From assembly GCF_000340215.1 (NCBI RefSeq), contig NW_006921546.1, positions 184,995-248,994 of the forward strand: a stretch of 64,000 bases of DNA, in the 5' to 3' direction. The DNA comes from Pseudocercospora fijiensis CIRAD86. Taxonomy: Eukaryota > Ascomycota > Dothideomycetes > Mycosphaerellales > Mycosphaerellaceae. Both the position numbers and the translations under genes were made by a program. Below, in pieces: positions 1 to 11,900 of the stretch. The first letter of the stretch is position 1. Each line of letters begins with the position of its first letter. Under the pieces are notes generated by a model that ran no database searches, had not been told where the DNA came from, and was given only the letters and a program-made list of their open reading frames with translations.

Positions 1-1640
1 CTTAGTAGGTACTCCTTCTTGCCTTGCCTAGTCCGGTACTTTAGGATACGTTCTATAGACTACAGCTCTTTACTATTAGCTAAGACTTCTTCTAACTTAG
101 TAGGCGCTTTATCGCCTTTACGCTAGTAGTATAGGTTAAGGAGGGATACGTAGAAGGTGTTATAGATAGTGTAATAAGGTAGAAGCTACAACTAATAGGC
201 CTATACGGAGGAGCCCTTAACTTCTCGAATGCGGAATAGGCTAATATATCTTAGTGCGAGCTTAGGCCTTGTTCTGCTATTAGGTAATAAGTGTTTACGG
301 ATGCGGAGGTTCTTCGTACTTAGTATAACTATATCGCCTTGCTTAAAGGTTATTAGCGTATAGTGTTTATTATAGTAGGCCTTCTAATAGGCCTAGGCCT
401 TTACTAGTTTGTTAGCTATCTTAGCGTGAATTTCTCGCATCTTTTAAACCCTCTTAATAGCTGCTAGTATCTCTAGTACTTAACGCGCTTCCCTTTCCTT
501 ACGCTCGGCCTCGAGCGATAGTAGGTCTTGTAGCATAGTAGCATTCTAACCTATTATAGCTATGTATAGTGAAACCTTAGTAGATAAGTGCACGCTATTG
601 TTATATACGAATTCCGTAGGCTATAGGAGATTGACCTAATCCTCGGGGTTTTTATTAATATAGCTACGTAGGTACTGCTATAGGGTAGCATTCTGCCTCT
701 CTATTTAACCGTTAGTGTATAGATAGAAGGCTGTCGATAGCCGATGCTTTAGTCTTAGCTATAAGCAAATCTCGCTCTAATAGTGAGATATTAGTATCGA
801 TCTACGATCCGATACTATCCCCTTCGGGGTTCCCTAATAGGTATAGAAGATATTAGTCTATAGCGTTTCTACTATATTAATAGCAGTCCAATCTTTTCGC
901 GCCGGGATATATCGAGCGCCTTTCGTAAATCGATCTACTACAATAAGGATAGCATTATATATATCCTTACTGCCCTTACGCTTAGTAGGCGGAAGGCCTA
1001 TAATAAAGTCTATTATAAGCTTAGCAAATAGCTTCCTAGGAACAGGAAGTGAAGACAACTCGCTAAATAGTAAGTGCTTTAGTGCTTTAACTCGCTAGTA
1101 TACTACGCAGGTCTATATATACTCCTTTATATACCGCTTACTATTTAGCTAGTAGTATATACGCGATAGTAGCTCGTGCGACCTCTCTATACTATAGTAA
1201 CTAGCGAGCTTACTATTATAGTGCCTCTTTAAAAGCTCTTGTCTAATCGATTGTTTAGCGGGGATATAGTATCTGCCCTTAAACTTTAAGTAACCTTTGT
1301 CGTCGATCGACTAATTACTCTTACTAGATCGAGTCGTTCGCCTACTTACAAGCCTATTAATACGGTTAATAGCAAAGGCGTCCCTCTACTAAGCCCGTAA
1401 TAGCTTATCTATAAACGATTAACTATCCCTATTTATAAGGTTATTTAATAGCACCCTCGCTATCGAACGAGGTACGTATTAAATATATCTAATAGTACTA
1501 GCAGCCGGAACTACTATAACCTCTTCTATAGTACTGTCGCTATATAGGCTATTACTATAGATAGCAATGTCTTTAATCGAGTTATTGTAGCTCGAGCGAT
1601 CTATGTCCTTTCTAACGCGCACTAGAAGAACGATAACTCC
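1..1640 (-). pseudogene. Integrase and partial chromodomain relic of B1
   Basis: The C-terminal part of a Ty3 pol polyprotein. The first ~70 bases encode a chromodomain-like stretch (SIERIL...GKKEYLLR), which targets integration to marked chromatin in chromoviruses. At 858-1058 an uninterrupted segment is the start of the integrase catalytic core, with LIIDFIIGLPPTKRKGSKD and VDRFTKGARYIPA; the Asp in IIDF is the first residue of the D,D-35-E triad. An HHCC-type region lies upstream at about 1080-1260. The rest is broken by TAG/TAA at former Trp and Gln codons. Not functional. Confidence 0.85.
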
Positions 1641-1649
1641 GCTATAGTA

Positions 1650-3120
1650 TTTGTTGCCGCCGCGGGGTCCGGAAGTCCGCTTATCCTACGCTTACTTATT
1701 AATAATACGGGCTATAGCAATCTTATACTATAGGGTTAGAAACAATAAATTGATATACTAAGTCTCGCTATCGTAACTAGGTCGCCTCGATAGGCTATCG
1801 GTAGGGTTACTTACGCCTAGCCGATATAATATATTAAAATTAAACCCGGCGAGGTAGACGGCCTATCTAGCCTATCGACCTATAACCCTAGTAACCTTAG
1901 TAATGCTACGGAGGTTGTTATAGTCTATATAGACCTAAATTGTATACTAAGCACTATCGAGATAGTAGCGCTAATACTTAAAGGCTTCTACGATTGCTAA
2001 GAGCTCTTACTCGTAGGTCTCGTATCGACGTTCTACGTCGATCATTTTTCGTAAGAAGAAGGCAATTAGGTACTAGTAGGTGTTATTAGCCTATTGTAAT
2101 ATAATAGCTAATATAGCGAACTGTAAAGCGTTAGTCTCAATTCGGATCTGCTTGCTTAGTATAAAATAGTGCAATAAGGGGACTTTAGTAAAGCGTTGCT
2201 TTAGACCGTTAAAAGCGGCTTATGTTTTGTTAGTCTATTTAAACTCTCTAGACGGGTTAGCCTTAGTTTTAGTAAGCTTAGTTAGGGGTATTATATACCG
2301 TAAATAGCTCTTAATAAAGCGACGATAGAAATTAGCGAAGCCGAGGAACGACTATAGTTCCTTAATTAACGTAGGAACAAGCTATTTAGTAATAGTTTTA
2401 ATCCGATTAGGATTAGCCTTAATACCCTTAGTTAATACGAGGAAGCTAAGGAATGATACCTCTTTAGCAGCAAAGGTGCATTTAGAAGGTTTGTAATATA
2501 GTCTATAGGCTCGTAGGCGGTCGAGGACCTTACGTACTATAGCCTAGTATTCTACAATATTAGGTAAATGTATATAAACTAGGATGTTATCTAGGTAAAC
2601 TATATAGAGGTAGTCTAATAGGCCTAAAAGGGCCCGATTAATGTAGGACTAGAATGTTATAGGGGCATTAGCTAGGCTAAATAGTATAACTAAGTATTCG
2701 AAATAGCTATAGCGAGTGCGGAAGGCTGTCTTCTATTCGTCGCCCTTGCGAATACAGATACGATAGTACGCATCCTTAATGTCTAGTATAGTATAGAAGT
2801 AGGCCCTAGAAAGGCGATCGAGGGTCTTATTAATAAGAGGGAGTAGATAGCGGTCTTTAATAGTAACAGCATTAAGCCTACGATATTCGATATATAGGCG
2901 TAGGCTACTATCCTTCTTTAGTACGAATAGGATAGGTGCACTAGTAGGGCTGTTGCTATACCGTATCCGGCTATTAGCTAGATTTTTATCTAGGTACTTA
3001 CGTAATATAGCAAGCTCTCGTTCGCTAAGATTATAGAGGGGACTAAAAGGGATCTCCTTACCCTCTATAATATCAATCTTATAATTAGTCTCTTTAAATA
3101 TAGGCAATGTCGATACTAGG
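1650..3120 (-). pseudogene. Reverse transcriptase and RNase H relic of B1
   Basis: Minus-strand RT and RNase H of the B1 pol gene. The first 124 residues of the RT (2733-3107) are still open: MPIFKETNYKIDIIEGKE, then LRKYLDKNLANSRI, and ILDIKDAYYRI with the first catalytic Asp. The second catalytic motif reads YLDN at 2586-2597 instead of YLDD. The change is one C-to-T at a CpA on the plus strand, as RIP makes. RNase H follows at about 1950-2200. Downstream frames are full of stops. Confidence 0.88.
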
Positions 3121-4925
3121 TAGTGTTTAAATACATTAATATAGGTTTCTCGAATAGGCTAAGGTATACGAGCAAGCTATTTAGGGTCTATACTATTAGG
3201 GGGCACAGGTTTATCGTTATCTCTACCGAGAAGGTTAGCTATCGGATCCGCTAAGGTAGGTGTTAGGTTGCTAATAAACAGGACCCTAATATCGTTAGGG
3301 TACTCGCTAACGTCGATATGCTTAATGTCCTCTTTCCTAGCGATTCTAAATCGCTATTGTTAACTGCCTAAGTCTATAGCGACAGTATAGTGCTTAAGAA
3401 CAGGGTTGCTAATAACAATAGTAGCTCCCCTATATAGGTTGTCTATATCTACTACGTAGGTAGTAAAGTCTAGTAGGCGCTCGTTGCCGAGGCCGTCTCT
3501 TAGAACTATATAAACATAGTAGGCTCTATAGGTCAAGTGCCAAGCGTTATTAAACTAAGTAAGGGTTAGTAGGTTAGTCCTAGGCAGTTGTCGAAGGTCT
3601 AATTCCTTAGCTAGGCGATAGCTAATAAGGGTACTAACTGAATTTCCTAGATCTAGTATAACCTTAGTTTAATAGTTAGTGCCCTTCGTGTCCTATACAA
3701 GGCAGGAGCGTGTTATAGCTAGTACAATGTCGATAGTCTTACGCCGTACGAGGCTAATAGTTAGTACGGCGCTTACTCTTTTTTCGACTAATTAAAAGAG
3801 CCGACTAGGGTAGTATTAGCGGCTAAAAGATGTTTCTTATACTTAGCGGAAGTACGGTTAATTCGGGCCTAGTCCTTAGGTTTGTTATATTAGCCTAGTA
3901 GATAGTTAGTGCTGTTATAGTTAAAGCACTTCAATCCGGTTAGTAGATTGCCGTAGCTATTGTTATTATTAGTAGAGCGGTTAGTATTATAGGGATACGA
4001 GCCCCTTCTACGACCCCTATCGCGGCCTCCTCTATATAGCCGCCGGCTACGGCCTCTTCTACGATCGTTACTATTCCTATTGTTAGTATTGTTGTCCTAG
4101 TAGGAACCTTAGTTTCCTCCGCGGCTACTACGGTTGCTACGGTTAGTACTAGCTAGTCGGATCCTTAATTCTAGTCGTTACTAAAGCTAAACAGCTCGTT
4201 TAGCTATTTCCACTTCAACTATGAATTAAATACGTATTAGATTAGCCTATTCGAACACGCGACGGCGGTCCAATTCGAGAATAAGCTCCTACCTAAGCTT
4301 AGGGCGTATTTCCGAGATCTATATAGAATTAGTCTTAGGCGGAAGGTCGTCTTTAAGGGTTTTTAAATAGGCCTTAAATAAGCGAGCCGATTAATTAGTC
4401 TTCTATTTAGCTCGAAGATATAGGTCCTAAGTATGTTGTTGCCTTAGTATAGGGTTTCTAAGGGTATCTAGTATAATAGTTTTATAGGTCTACTACTAAA
4501 TAGCGGTCTAGTCGTCGAGGGAGTCGAAATAGTTATCCTATATACGCTTTAGGTCGCTATTGATGTACTGTATAGCGTATACGACTAAGGAATAATCGTC
4601 TAGTAGCGCTCTTAGTGCATTACGCTAGTTAAGCTTATAGTTACGAATATAGTCGTTGTATTGCTTGCGACTAGAGCCGTTAAATATAGTACAGTCCTTA
4701 AGCTTAGCATCCTTCTTTTAGACTAGTAGTAAAGAAGGTCCTACTATTAGTTTAGTAGTAGTTGTTAGGGCTTCCTAAAGGCGACGGAGCTCGAGGAGGT
4801 TATCTCTTAGCTGTTGTTCTTAACGTAGGGTAGTAAGCCTGTTTTAAGTAGCTTCTTAAAGTCTCCCTAATAGTTAAGGGCTAAAGGCTAGTTAGCTATA
4901 TCGTCGATTAACAATATTATTAAGA
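3121..4925 (-). pseudogene. Gag and protease relic of B1
   Basis: Gag and aspartic-protease region, minus strand. Protease homology lies at about 3300-3700. The CCHC zinc knuckle of the nucleocapsid lies near 3890-3935, where ligand codons have become Tyr (TGC to TAC type). Upstream of it is an Arg/Asn-rich stretch (about 3950-4170), then the capsid part (about 4180-4920). The opposite strand of the gag N-terminus shows an open frame of Leu-Val-Gly repeats; this is a shadow of a repeated Thr-Lys-Val-Pro stretch in gag and is not a gene. Confidence 0.75.
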
Positions 4926-5397
4926 ATGTCGCTAATAGGCAATTCCGGATTATTACCTAGAATTATAGGTTCTTCTTTAGTAGGCTCTCCGGTAGGCTCT
5001 TTAGTAGGAGGCACTTTAGTAGGTGCTCTAGTAGGCACTTTAGTAGGCACTGTACTACTAGCGTTGTCGTTGCTAGCGCTGCTAGCGGCGCCGCGATTAT
5101 TGTTTCGTAATAAGCCGGCTATTATAATAGGGGGTAACGCTAATAATATATTGTTAGCCCCTAAGATACGGATATAGCGGAATTAGTAGATATTAGTCTA
5201 GTACGATTGACTTAGTGTAATAGGCAGTATAGAAGGCCTTGCTTAATAATTGGTACGGTTGTTTCGATAGAATAGTACGTATAGGTCCCGGTCTTCGGGC
5301 GCAATATAGTTAAATTAATAGTTCTCGTAGCTATACCGCTAAAAGCTTGAAATAAGGACTATCTAGCTACTGCCCTTAAAGGGTAGATCGAATACTA

Positions 5398-5595
5398 TAT
5401 AAGAAGGGTTATGTTAGCAGGTAGATAGGGTAGTAGTGAATTAGTATAGTATTCGATAGAGAGCTAAGAGGAGAGGGAGGAAGGTAGGCAAGTTAGCCTA
5501 ACGCTAAGCGCTAAGCCCTGCCTAAGGCATTAAGACCCTAGCTTTACTCGAGCCTAGTTATATACTAATTACGTATAACCTCTTTAGTCCTGATA
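5398..5595 (-). repeat. 5' LTR of B1 (198 bp)
   Basis: Aligns end to end with the two LTRs of the complete B copy (18470-18667 and 25435-25632) in reverse orientation. The outer end reads AGTCCTGATA, where the complete copy implies AGTCCTAACA, so both terminal bases are blurred by mutation. The inner end is TATAAGAAGGG. Internal sequence including the primer-binding region follows to the left. Confidence 0.88.
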
Positions 5596-5599
5596 TAAC

Positions 5600-7290
5600 T
5601 ATCCCTATTTATAAGGTTATTTAATAGTACCCTCGCTATCGAACGAGGTACGTATTATATATATCTAATAGTACTAGCAGCTAGAACAATTATAAACTCT
5701 TCTATAGTACTATCGCTATATAGGCTATTACTATAGATAGCAATGTCTTTAATCGAGTTATTATAGCTTAAGCGATCTACGTCCTTTCTAACGCGTACTA
5801 GAAGAACGATAACTCCGCTATAGTATTTGTTACCGCCGCGGGGTCCGGAAGTCCGCTTATCCTACGCTTGCTTATTAACAATATAGGCTATAGCAATCTT
5901 ATACTATAGGGTTAGAAACAAAGAGTTAATATACTAAGTCTCGCTATCGTAATTAGGTCGCCTCGATCGACTATTAGTAGGGTTACTTACGCCTAGCCGA
6001 TATAGAATATTAAAATCAAACCTAGCGAGGTAGACGGCCTATCTAGCCTATCGACCTATAACCCTTATAACCTTAGTAATACTACGCAGGTTGTTATAGT
6101 CCGTATAGACCTAAATAGAGTGCTAAGCACTATCGAGATAGTAGCGCTAATACTTAAAGGCTTCTACGATTGCTAAGAGCTCTTACTCGTAAGTCTCGTA
6201 TCGACGTTCTATATCGATTATCTTTTATAAAAAGAAGGCAATCGGATGCTAGTAATTGTTATTATCTAATTGCTATAATATAATAGCCGATATAGCGAAC
6301 TGTAAAGCGTTAGTCTTAATATAGATCTGCTTGCTTAGTACGAAATAGTGCAATAAGGGGACTTTAGTAAAGCGTTGCTTTAAACCGTTAAAAGCGGCTT
6401 GTGTTTTGTTAGTCTATTTAAACTCTCTAGAAGGGTTAGCCCTAGTCTTAGTAAGCTTAGTTAGTAGCATTACGTGCCTCGAATAGCTCTTAATAGATAG
6501 ACGATAAAAGTTAGCGAAACCTAGGAATAATTAAAGCTCCTTAATACTAGTAGGGGTTAGCTATTTAGTAATAGCCTTAATCCGATTAGGATTAGCCTTA
6601 ATACCGTTAGTTAATACGAGGAAGCTAAGGAAGGCTACCTCCTTAGTAGTAAAGGTATATTTAGAAGGCTCGCAATATAAGCTATAGGCTCGTAGGCGGT
6701 TAAGCACCTTACGGACTGTAGCCTAGTACTCCGTAATATTAGGTAAGTATATATAAACTAGGATGTTATCTAGGTAAACGATATAGAGATAGTCTAATAG
6801 GCCGGATAGGGCCCGATTAATATAGGACTAGAATGTTATAAAGGCATTAGCTAGCCTAAATAGTATAACTAAATACTCGAAATAGCTATAGCGGGTACGG
6901 AAGGCTATTTTCTATTTATCGCCCTTACGAATACATATACGATATTACGCATCCTTAATGTCTAATATAGTGTAAAAGCAGGCGCTAGATAGGCAATCGA
7001 GGGTCTTATTAATAAGTAGAAGTAGACCACGGTCCTTAATATTAATAGCGTTAAGTCTACGGTAATTAATATATAGCCGTAGGCTACTAACCTTCTTTAG
7101 AACAAATAGGATTAGTGCACTAGTAGGGCTATTGCTATACTGAATTCGACTATTAGCTAGGTTCTTATCTAGGTATTTACGCAATATAGTAAGCTTACGC
7201 TTACTAAGGTTATAGAGTAGCCTAAAAGGAACCTCCTTACCCTCTATAATATTAATCTTATAGTCCGTCTCTTTAAATATAGGCAATGTC
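5600..7290 (-). pseudogene. Reverse transcriptase and RNase H relic of B2
   Basis: RT segment still open at 6945-7286: MPIFKETDYKINIIEGKE, LRKYLDKNLANSRI, ILDIKDA. Downstream the RT catalytic motif is YLDN (6765-6776), the same Asp-to-Asn change as in B1 but not in the plus-strand B copy. RNase H follows at about 5830-6330. Stops at former Trp and Gln codons inactivate the frame. Confidence 0.86.
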
Positions 7291-9130
7291 GATGCTAGGT
7301 AGTATTTAAATACCTTAATATAGGTTTCTTAGATCGGTTGTAGTATACGAGCAAGCTAATTAGGGTCTATGCTATTACGGGGTATAGGCTTATCGTTATT
7401 ACTACCGATAAGGTCGGTAGTCGGATTAGCTAAGGCGGAGGCTAGTATTAGGTTGCTAATAAATAGAACCTTAATATCGTTAGGACACTCGTTAACGTTA
7501 ATGTATTTAATATCCTCTTTCCTAGCGATTCTAAATCGCTACTATTAGCTGGCTAAGTCTATAGTTATAGCGTATTACTTAAGAATAGGGTTGCTAAGGA
7601 CAATATCGGCTAGAAGGTTGTCTATGTCTACTACGTAGGCAGTAAAGTCTAGCAAGCGCTTATTACCGAGGTCGTCTCTTAGAACTATATAAACATAGTC
7701 GGCCCTATAGATTAGGTATCGGGCGTTATTAAACTAAGCAAGGGTTAGTATATTAGTCCTATTTAATTATCGAAGGTCTAATTACTTAGCTATACGGTAG
7801 GCAATTAGAGCACTAACTAAATTGCCTAGATCTAGTATAACTTTGGCTTTATAGTTAGTATTATAAGTGTCCTATATAAGACAGGTGCGGGTAATAGCTA
7901 GTATAATGTCGATAGTCTTACGCCGTATAAGGCTAACAGTTAGTGCGGCGCTTATTCTTTTTTCGACTAATTGAAAGAGCCGATAGGGGTAGTATTAGCG
8001 GCTAAAAGGTACCTCCTATACTTAGCGGAAGTACGGTTAATTCGGGCCTAGTCCTTAGGTTTGTTATATTAGCCTAGTAGATAGCTAGTACTATTACAAT
8101 TAAAGCACTTCAATCCGGTTAGGACATTGCTATAACCGTTGTTACTACTATTGTTAGCCGAGCGGTTAGCATTATAGGGATACGAGCCCCTTCTACGGCC
8201 CCTATTACGGCCTCCTCTATATAGCCGTCGGCTACGGCCTCTTCTACGGTTATTTTTACTGTTTCTACTATTAGTATTGTTGTTTTAGTAGAAACAATAG
8301 TTACCCCCGCGGCTACGATTACTATAGTTAGTACTAGCTAGTCGGATCCTCGATTCTAGTCGTTATTAAAGCTAGACAGCTCGTTTAGCTGTTTCTACTA
8401 CGACTATAAATTAAATGCGTATTATATTAATCTGTTTAAATATACGGCGACGGTCTAACTTAAGAATAAGCTCCTATCTAAGCTTTAGGCGTATTTCCGA
8501 GATCTATATAGAATTAGTCTTAGCTAGAAGGTTATCTTCGAGGGTTTTTAGATAGGCCGCAAATAAGCTAGCCGATTAGTTAGTCTTTTGTTTAGCTCGA
8601 AGGTACTAGTCCTAAGCATATTATTACCTTAGTATAGGGTTTCTAAGGGTATCTAGTATAATAGTCTTATAGGGTTGCTACTAAATAGTAGTCTAATCGT
8701 TAAGGGAGTTAAAATAGTTATCTTAGGTGCGTTTTAGGTCGCTATTAATATACTATGTAGTATAGACGACTAATAAGTAGTCGTCTAGAAGATCCCTTAG
8801 TATATTTCGCTAGTTAAGCTTATAATTACGTATGTAATTATAAGCTTAACTAGCGACTAGAGCCGTTAAATACGGTGCAATCCTTAAGCTTAGTATCCTT
8901 CTTCTAGACGGATAGTAAGGAAGGCCCTACTATTAGTTTAGTAGCGGTTGTTAGAGATTCCTATAGGCGGCGAATCTCGGGGAGGTTATTCCTTAGCTGC
9001 TGTTCTTAACTTAGAGTAGCGAGCCTGTTCTAAATAGCTTCTTAAAGTCTCTCTGCTTGCTAGGGGCTAATAGGTAGTCGGCTATACCGACGATTAACAA
9101 TATTGTTAAGAATATCGTTAACGGTTAACG
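7291..9130 (-). pseudogene. Gag and protease relic of B2
   Basis: Gag and protease of B2, parallel to 3121-4925 in B1. The zinc knuckle lies near 8080-8115 and the Arg/Asn-rich stretch at about 8140-8340. A local rearrangement at 8807-8856 replaced unique gag sequence by a perfect palindrome (separate entry). The repeated Thr-Lys-Val-Pro stretch at the gag N-terminus of the other copies is shorter here. Not functional. Confidence 0.72.
8807..8856. repeat. Perfect 23-bp-arm palindrome in B2 gag
   Basis: Left arm 8807-8829, four-base centre GTAT, right arm 8834-8856, with no mismatch by eye. B1 at the same place (about 4615-4670) has the left arm sequence but unrelated bases where the right arm would be, so the palindrome arose in B2 only. 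Confidence 0.92.
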
Positions 9131-9521
9131 ATAGGCTATCGCCCTAAACTATAGGTTCTTTAATAGGCTCTATGCTACTAGTATTGTTATTGCTAGCGCT
9201 ACTAGAAGCACCGCGGTTGTTGTTATTAGTACTTCGTAATAAGCCGGCTATTATAAGAGATAATACTAATAATATATTATAGGCTCCTATAGTACGGATA
9301 TAGCGGTATTAGTAGGTATAGGTCTAGTACGATTAATCTAGTATAATAGGCCGTATAAAAGGCCTTGCTTAATAATTAGTACGGTTACTCTAATAGAATA
9401 GTATATATAGGTCCCGTTTACGGGCGTATATAGTTAGATTAGTAATTTTCGTAGCTATACCGCTAAAAGCTTGAAATAAGGACTATCTAGCTACTACCCT
9501 TAAAGGGTAGATCGAATACTA

Positions 9522-9718
9522 TATAATACAGGTTATATTAGCAGGTAGATAGGGTAGTAGTAGGTACAAGTAGTATTCGATAAGGATCTAGGAGGAGAGG
9601 GAGGAGGGTAGGCAAGTTAGCCTAACGCTAAGCGCTAAGCCCTACCTAAGGCATCGAGACCCTAGCTTTACTCGGCCTAGTTACATACTAATTACATATA
9701 GCCTCTTTAGCCCTAATA
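9522..9718 (-). repeat. 5' LTR of B2 (about 197 bp)
   Basis: Reverse-orientation match to the family-B LTRs. The outer end is AGCCCTAATA at 9709-9718 and the inner end TATAATACAGG at 9522. It differs from the other LTRs mainly by CpA/TpG-to-TpA changes plus small indels. Confidence 0.85.
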
Positions 9719-10956
9719 GATATCGACCGATTCGTGAAAAGCTACGTAGTATACCGTAGAGTAAAAGCAGATACGCGTAAGCCGTAAGGGCTACTTAAAC
9801 CTCTTAAAATCCCTCTACGACTATAGCAATACATTTTAATAGATTTTATTATAGGCCTACCGAAAGGATCCGATTTTAACGGCCTCTAGTTTTAAAATAT
9901 ACTAGTCGTAGTCTGCCGCCTTACTAAACGTAAGAAGGTATTAAATGCCCGTAGCCTAATAGCGAAGAATACGGCTTAGGTCTTCTACCGAGATATAGAG
10001 AAAGATATAGGCCTACCTAAATTAATTGTATCTAATCGCGGCCCGAATTTCGTTACCCGATTCTAGAAACGCCTCTACGAGCGACTAAAAATTTAAGTAC
10101 GCCTTTTAACGGCTTACTACCCGTAGACCGACGGGTAAACCGAACGGGCTAACGCTTAGATCGAGCAAATTATTAGGTGCTTCTATAATTACTACTAAAA
10201 TAACTAGCTAAGATTAACGCCTTCTATTAAATTTGCTATTAACAATTAGGAATTAGCTACGACTTAGACTACGCCCTTCTACGCTTCGACTAGCTTTTAC
10301 TCCCGAACTAGTATAGAACGAGTAGAAATCGAACTAGAGCCCCCGGTAAACGATCTAGAAAGAGACGCCGATACCTTCGCTCTCTAGATAGCCTAGACCT
10401 ACTAAGAGCTTTAGGACGAGATAAGATATACCTAGGAAGTATATAAGTACTACGCTAATTAGCGTAGACGCGCCGTACTAGATTACTAAGTCGGAGATTA
10501 CGTTTACCTCGACTTACGGTATATTAGAACTAACCGACCTTTAAAAAAGCTCGACTAGAAAAATCTAGGACCCTTCTAAATTATAAGGAAAATCGGTACG
10601 TACGTATATAAACTAGATCTCCCCGAGAATCTTAATATTTACCCGGTTAAACACGTTATTAATCTAAGAACCGCCGGAGAAATCGCGGATCCCGAAGATA
10701 TTCCGCCGATTCTAGAAGCTACCGAAGCTACCGATTAGACCGAAGACGAACCGGAATCTACCTTAGGTATAGTACGGGCAATTATCGGATACAGCTTTAG
10801 TAATATAAACTTTAGCAATCTTAACCCTCCCGGACTATAGGGAGAGGTATAGTAGGAGAGGTACTTAGACGAAGATACGACCTAGGAACCTCTACGCTAT
10901 ATTATCTTCGCCCGTAAAGTAATCGAAGAATTCCTATAAGATTATACCGACTACGT
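9719..10956 (+). pseudogene. Chromovirus C: integrase and C-terminal end of pol
   Basis: Plus-strand Ty3/gypsy pol fragment starting in the integrase zinc-binding/linker region (YRRVKADTRK, then LKPLKIPLRR). The catalytic core follows with DFIIGLPKGSDFNG, then ITSDRG-like VSNRGPNFVTRF and LLTAYYP. A GKKY-type C-terminal region (VGDYVYLDLRYIRTNRP) precedes NLNIYPVKHVI and a degraded chromodomain-like tail near 10850-10950 (RYLDEDTT.EPLRYI). It is cut on the left by B2 and on the right by MULE terminal sequence at 10957, so neither LTR of C is visible. Stops are RIP type. Family assignment is sound; which chromovirus clade is not clear. Confidence 0.82.
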
Positions 10957-11170
10957 TACGAAAACTTTTTTTCCAATCGCGAGGATCCTATCGATAGGAT
11001 CGCTTAGGATCGCTTAGGATCCTTAGGATCCTTAGGATCCTCGGGATCGTACGTTAAAGATCTTGTTAGACAGGATCGCTCGGGATCGCGGGGCCTCGAT
11101 CCTATCGATAGGCTTAATTACTTCCCCGAGCCCTAGTACGCTACCCGAGCCCTAGCAATATAGTAGATTA
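10957..11170 (+). repeat. Left terminal inverted repeat of the MULE with GATC-rich array
   Basis: Starts TTACGAAAACTTTTTTTCC. At 10980-11110 it is a run of GGATCC/GGATCG words, several forming overlapping palindromes such as CCTATCGATAGG. Closely similar terminal sequence occurs at 29110-29202 (inverted) and 55924-56095 (direct). Confidence 0.85.
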
Positions 11171-11900
11171 TATAATCCGCTATTCCTAACAAAATCGCGT
11201 ATAGAAGCGGATAATCGCGTCGCTATAGGCCCCGCTAGCCGGGCAACTACTACAATACTACTACTAGTAGCTATAAAGCTATAAAGCTAAAGTTTATTAG
11301 TAAATTAGTAGTATAGCAAAATTGAAGGTATTGTTAGTTATTAGCTATCTACTTAGGTCTAAGCGGATTGCGGCCTACCGCCTTATAACTACGCGAGGCT
11401 ATATATACTAGCTTATACTAGTCTCTTAGTTACTAACTAGTATACTAGTCTCTTAGTTACTAACTCGTATACTGCTATTACTAAGTAAACTAATAGTGCT
11501 ATTACTATAGTACCTAGTAATAAAGCGGCCTTCCTACTAGCTATATAAGCGACTACTAGTACTATTACTAAGTAGCCTATCGTTATTACTTATATAGTGT
11601 CGCCTACTAACGGCTATATTTAGCTTATTATCTCGCTCGTTATTCTTCTACCTATAGTCGTTATTGCTTACGTCTATATAGGTTCTTAAGCTCTCGGCGG
11701 AGCTAATCTAGTTTAGAATAAGGCTCCGGCGCTACTAGAAGTAAAGACTCGGCTCGTAGATTATAGTACTCGAAGCCTTAAGGGTAGCAAGTAGGTCTAT
11801 ATAGCCGGTTAGCTTTCTAGTAAGGGCACTAATAGTTACGGCACTAGCTCTTAACGCATTTGTAGTAGTTAATCGTTATTCTTAGCTAAGTAAGTAATAT
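11171..11900. other. MULE 3' non-coding segment
   Basis: No domain recognised. It contains a short direct repeat of TATACTAGTCTCTTAGTTAC (about 11413-11470) and TAG/CTA-rich sequence. It lies between the left terminal repeat and the C-terminal end of the minus-strand transposase relic, so it is probably untranslated. Confidence 0.5.

Larger units (their letters stand above)
1..5595 (-). mobile_element. Ty3/gypsy chromovirus, family B, copy B1 (3' end outside window)
   Basis: LTR retrotransposon on the minus strand, homologous along its length to the complete copy at 18470-25632. Reading from the right, it holds the 5' LTR, gag, protease, reverse transcriptase, RNase H, integrase and the start of the chromodomain; the window edge cuts the chromodomain, so the 3' LTR is outside. 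All reading frames carry many stops of RIP type. The right end (5595) abuts TAACT and then sequence that matches the inside of B1 itself (around 1425), so B1 appears to be inserted in a second family-B copy, B2. The matching left junction lies outside the window. Confidence 0.9.
5596..9718 (-). mobile_element. Ty3/gypsy chromovirus, family B, copy B2 (5' half)
   Basis: Second minus-strand family-B element. It begins abruptly inside pol with TAACTATCCC, the same sequence found inside B1 at about 1425, and runs through RNase H, RT, protease and gag to a 5' LTR ending at 9718. The missing 3' half (integrase, chromodomain, 3' LTR) is expected left of B1, outside the window. The base after the LTR begins GATAT, the presumed target site in element C. 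RIP stops are dense throughout. Confidence 0.88.

Noticed and set aside
4926..5177. Plus-strand open frame rich in Leu-Val-Gly
   Set aside because: Antisense shadow of the repeated Thr-Lys-Val-Pro stretch in the gag of B1; the mirror frame at 18908-19147 is the same shadow on element B.
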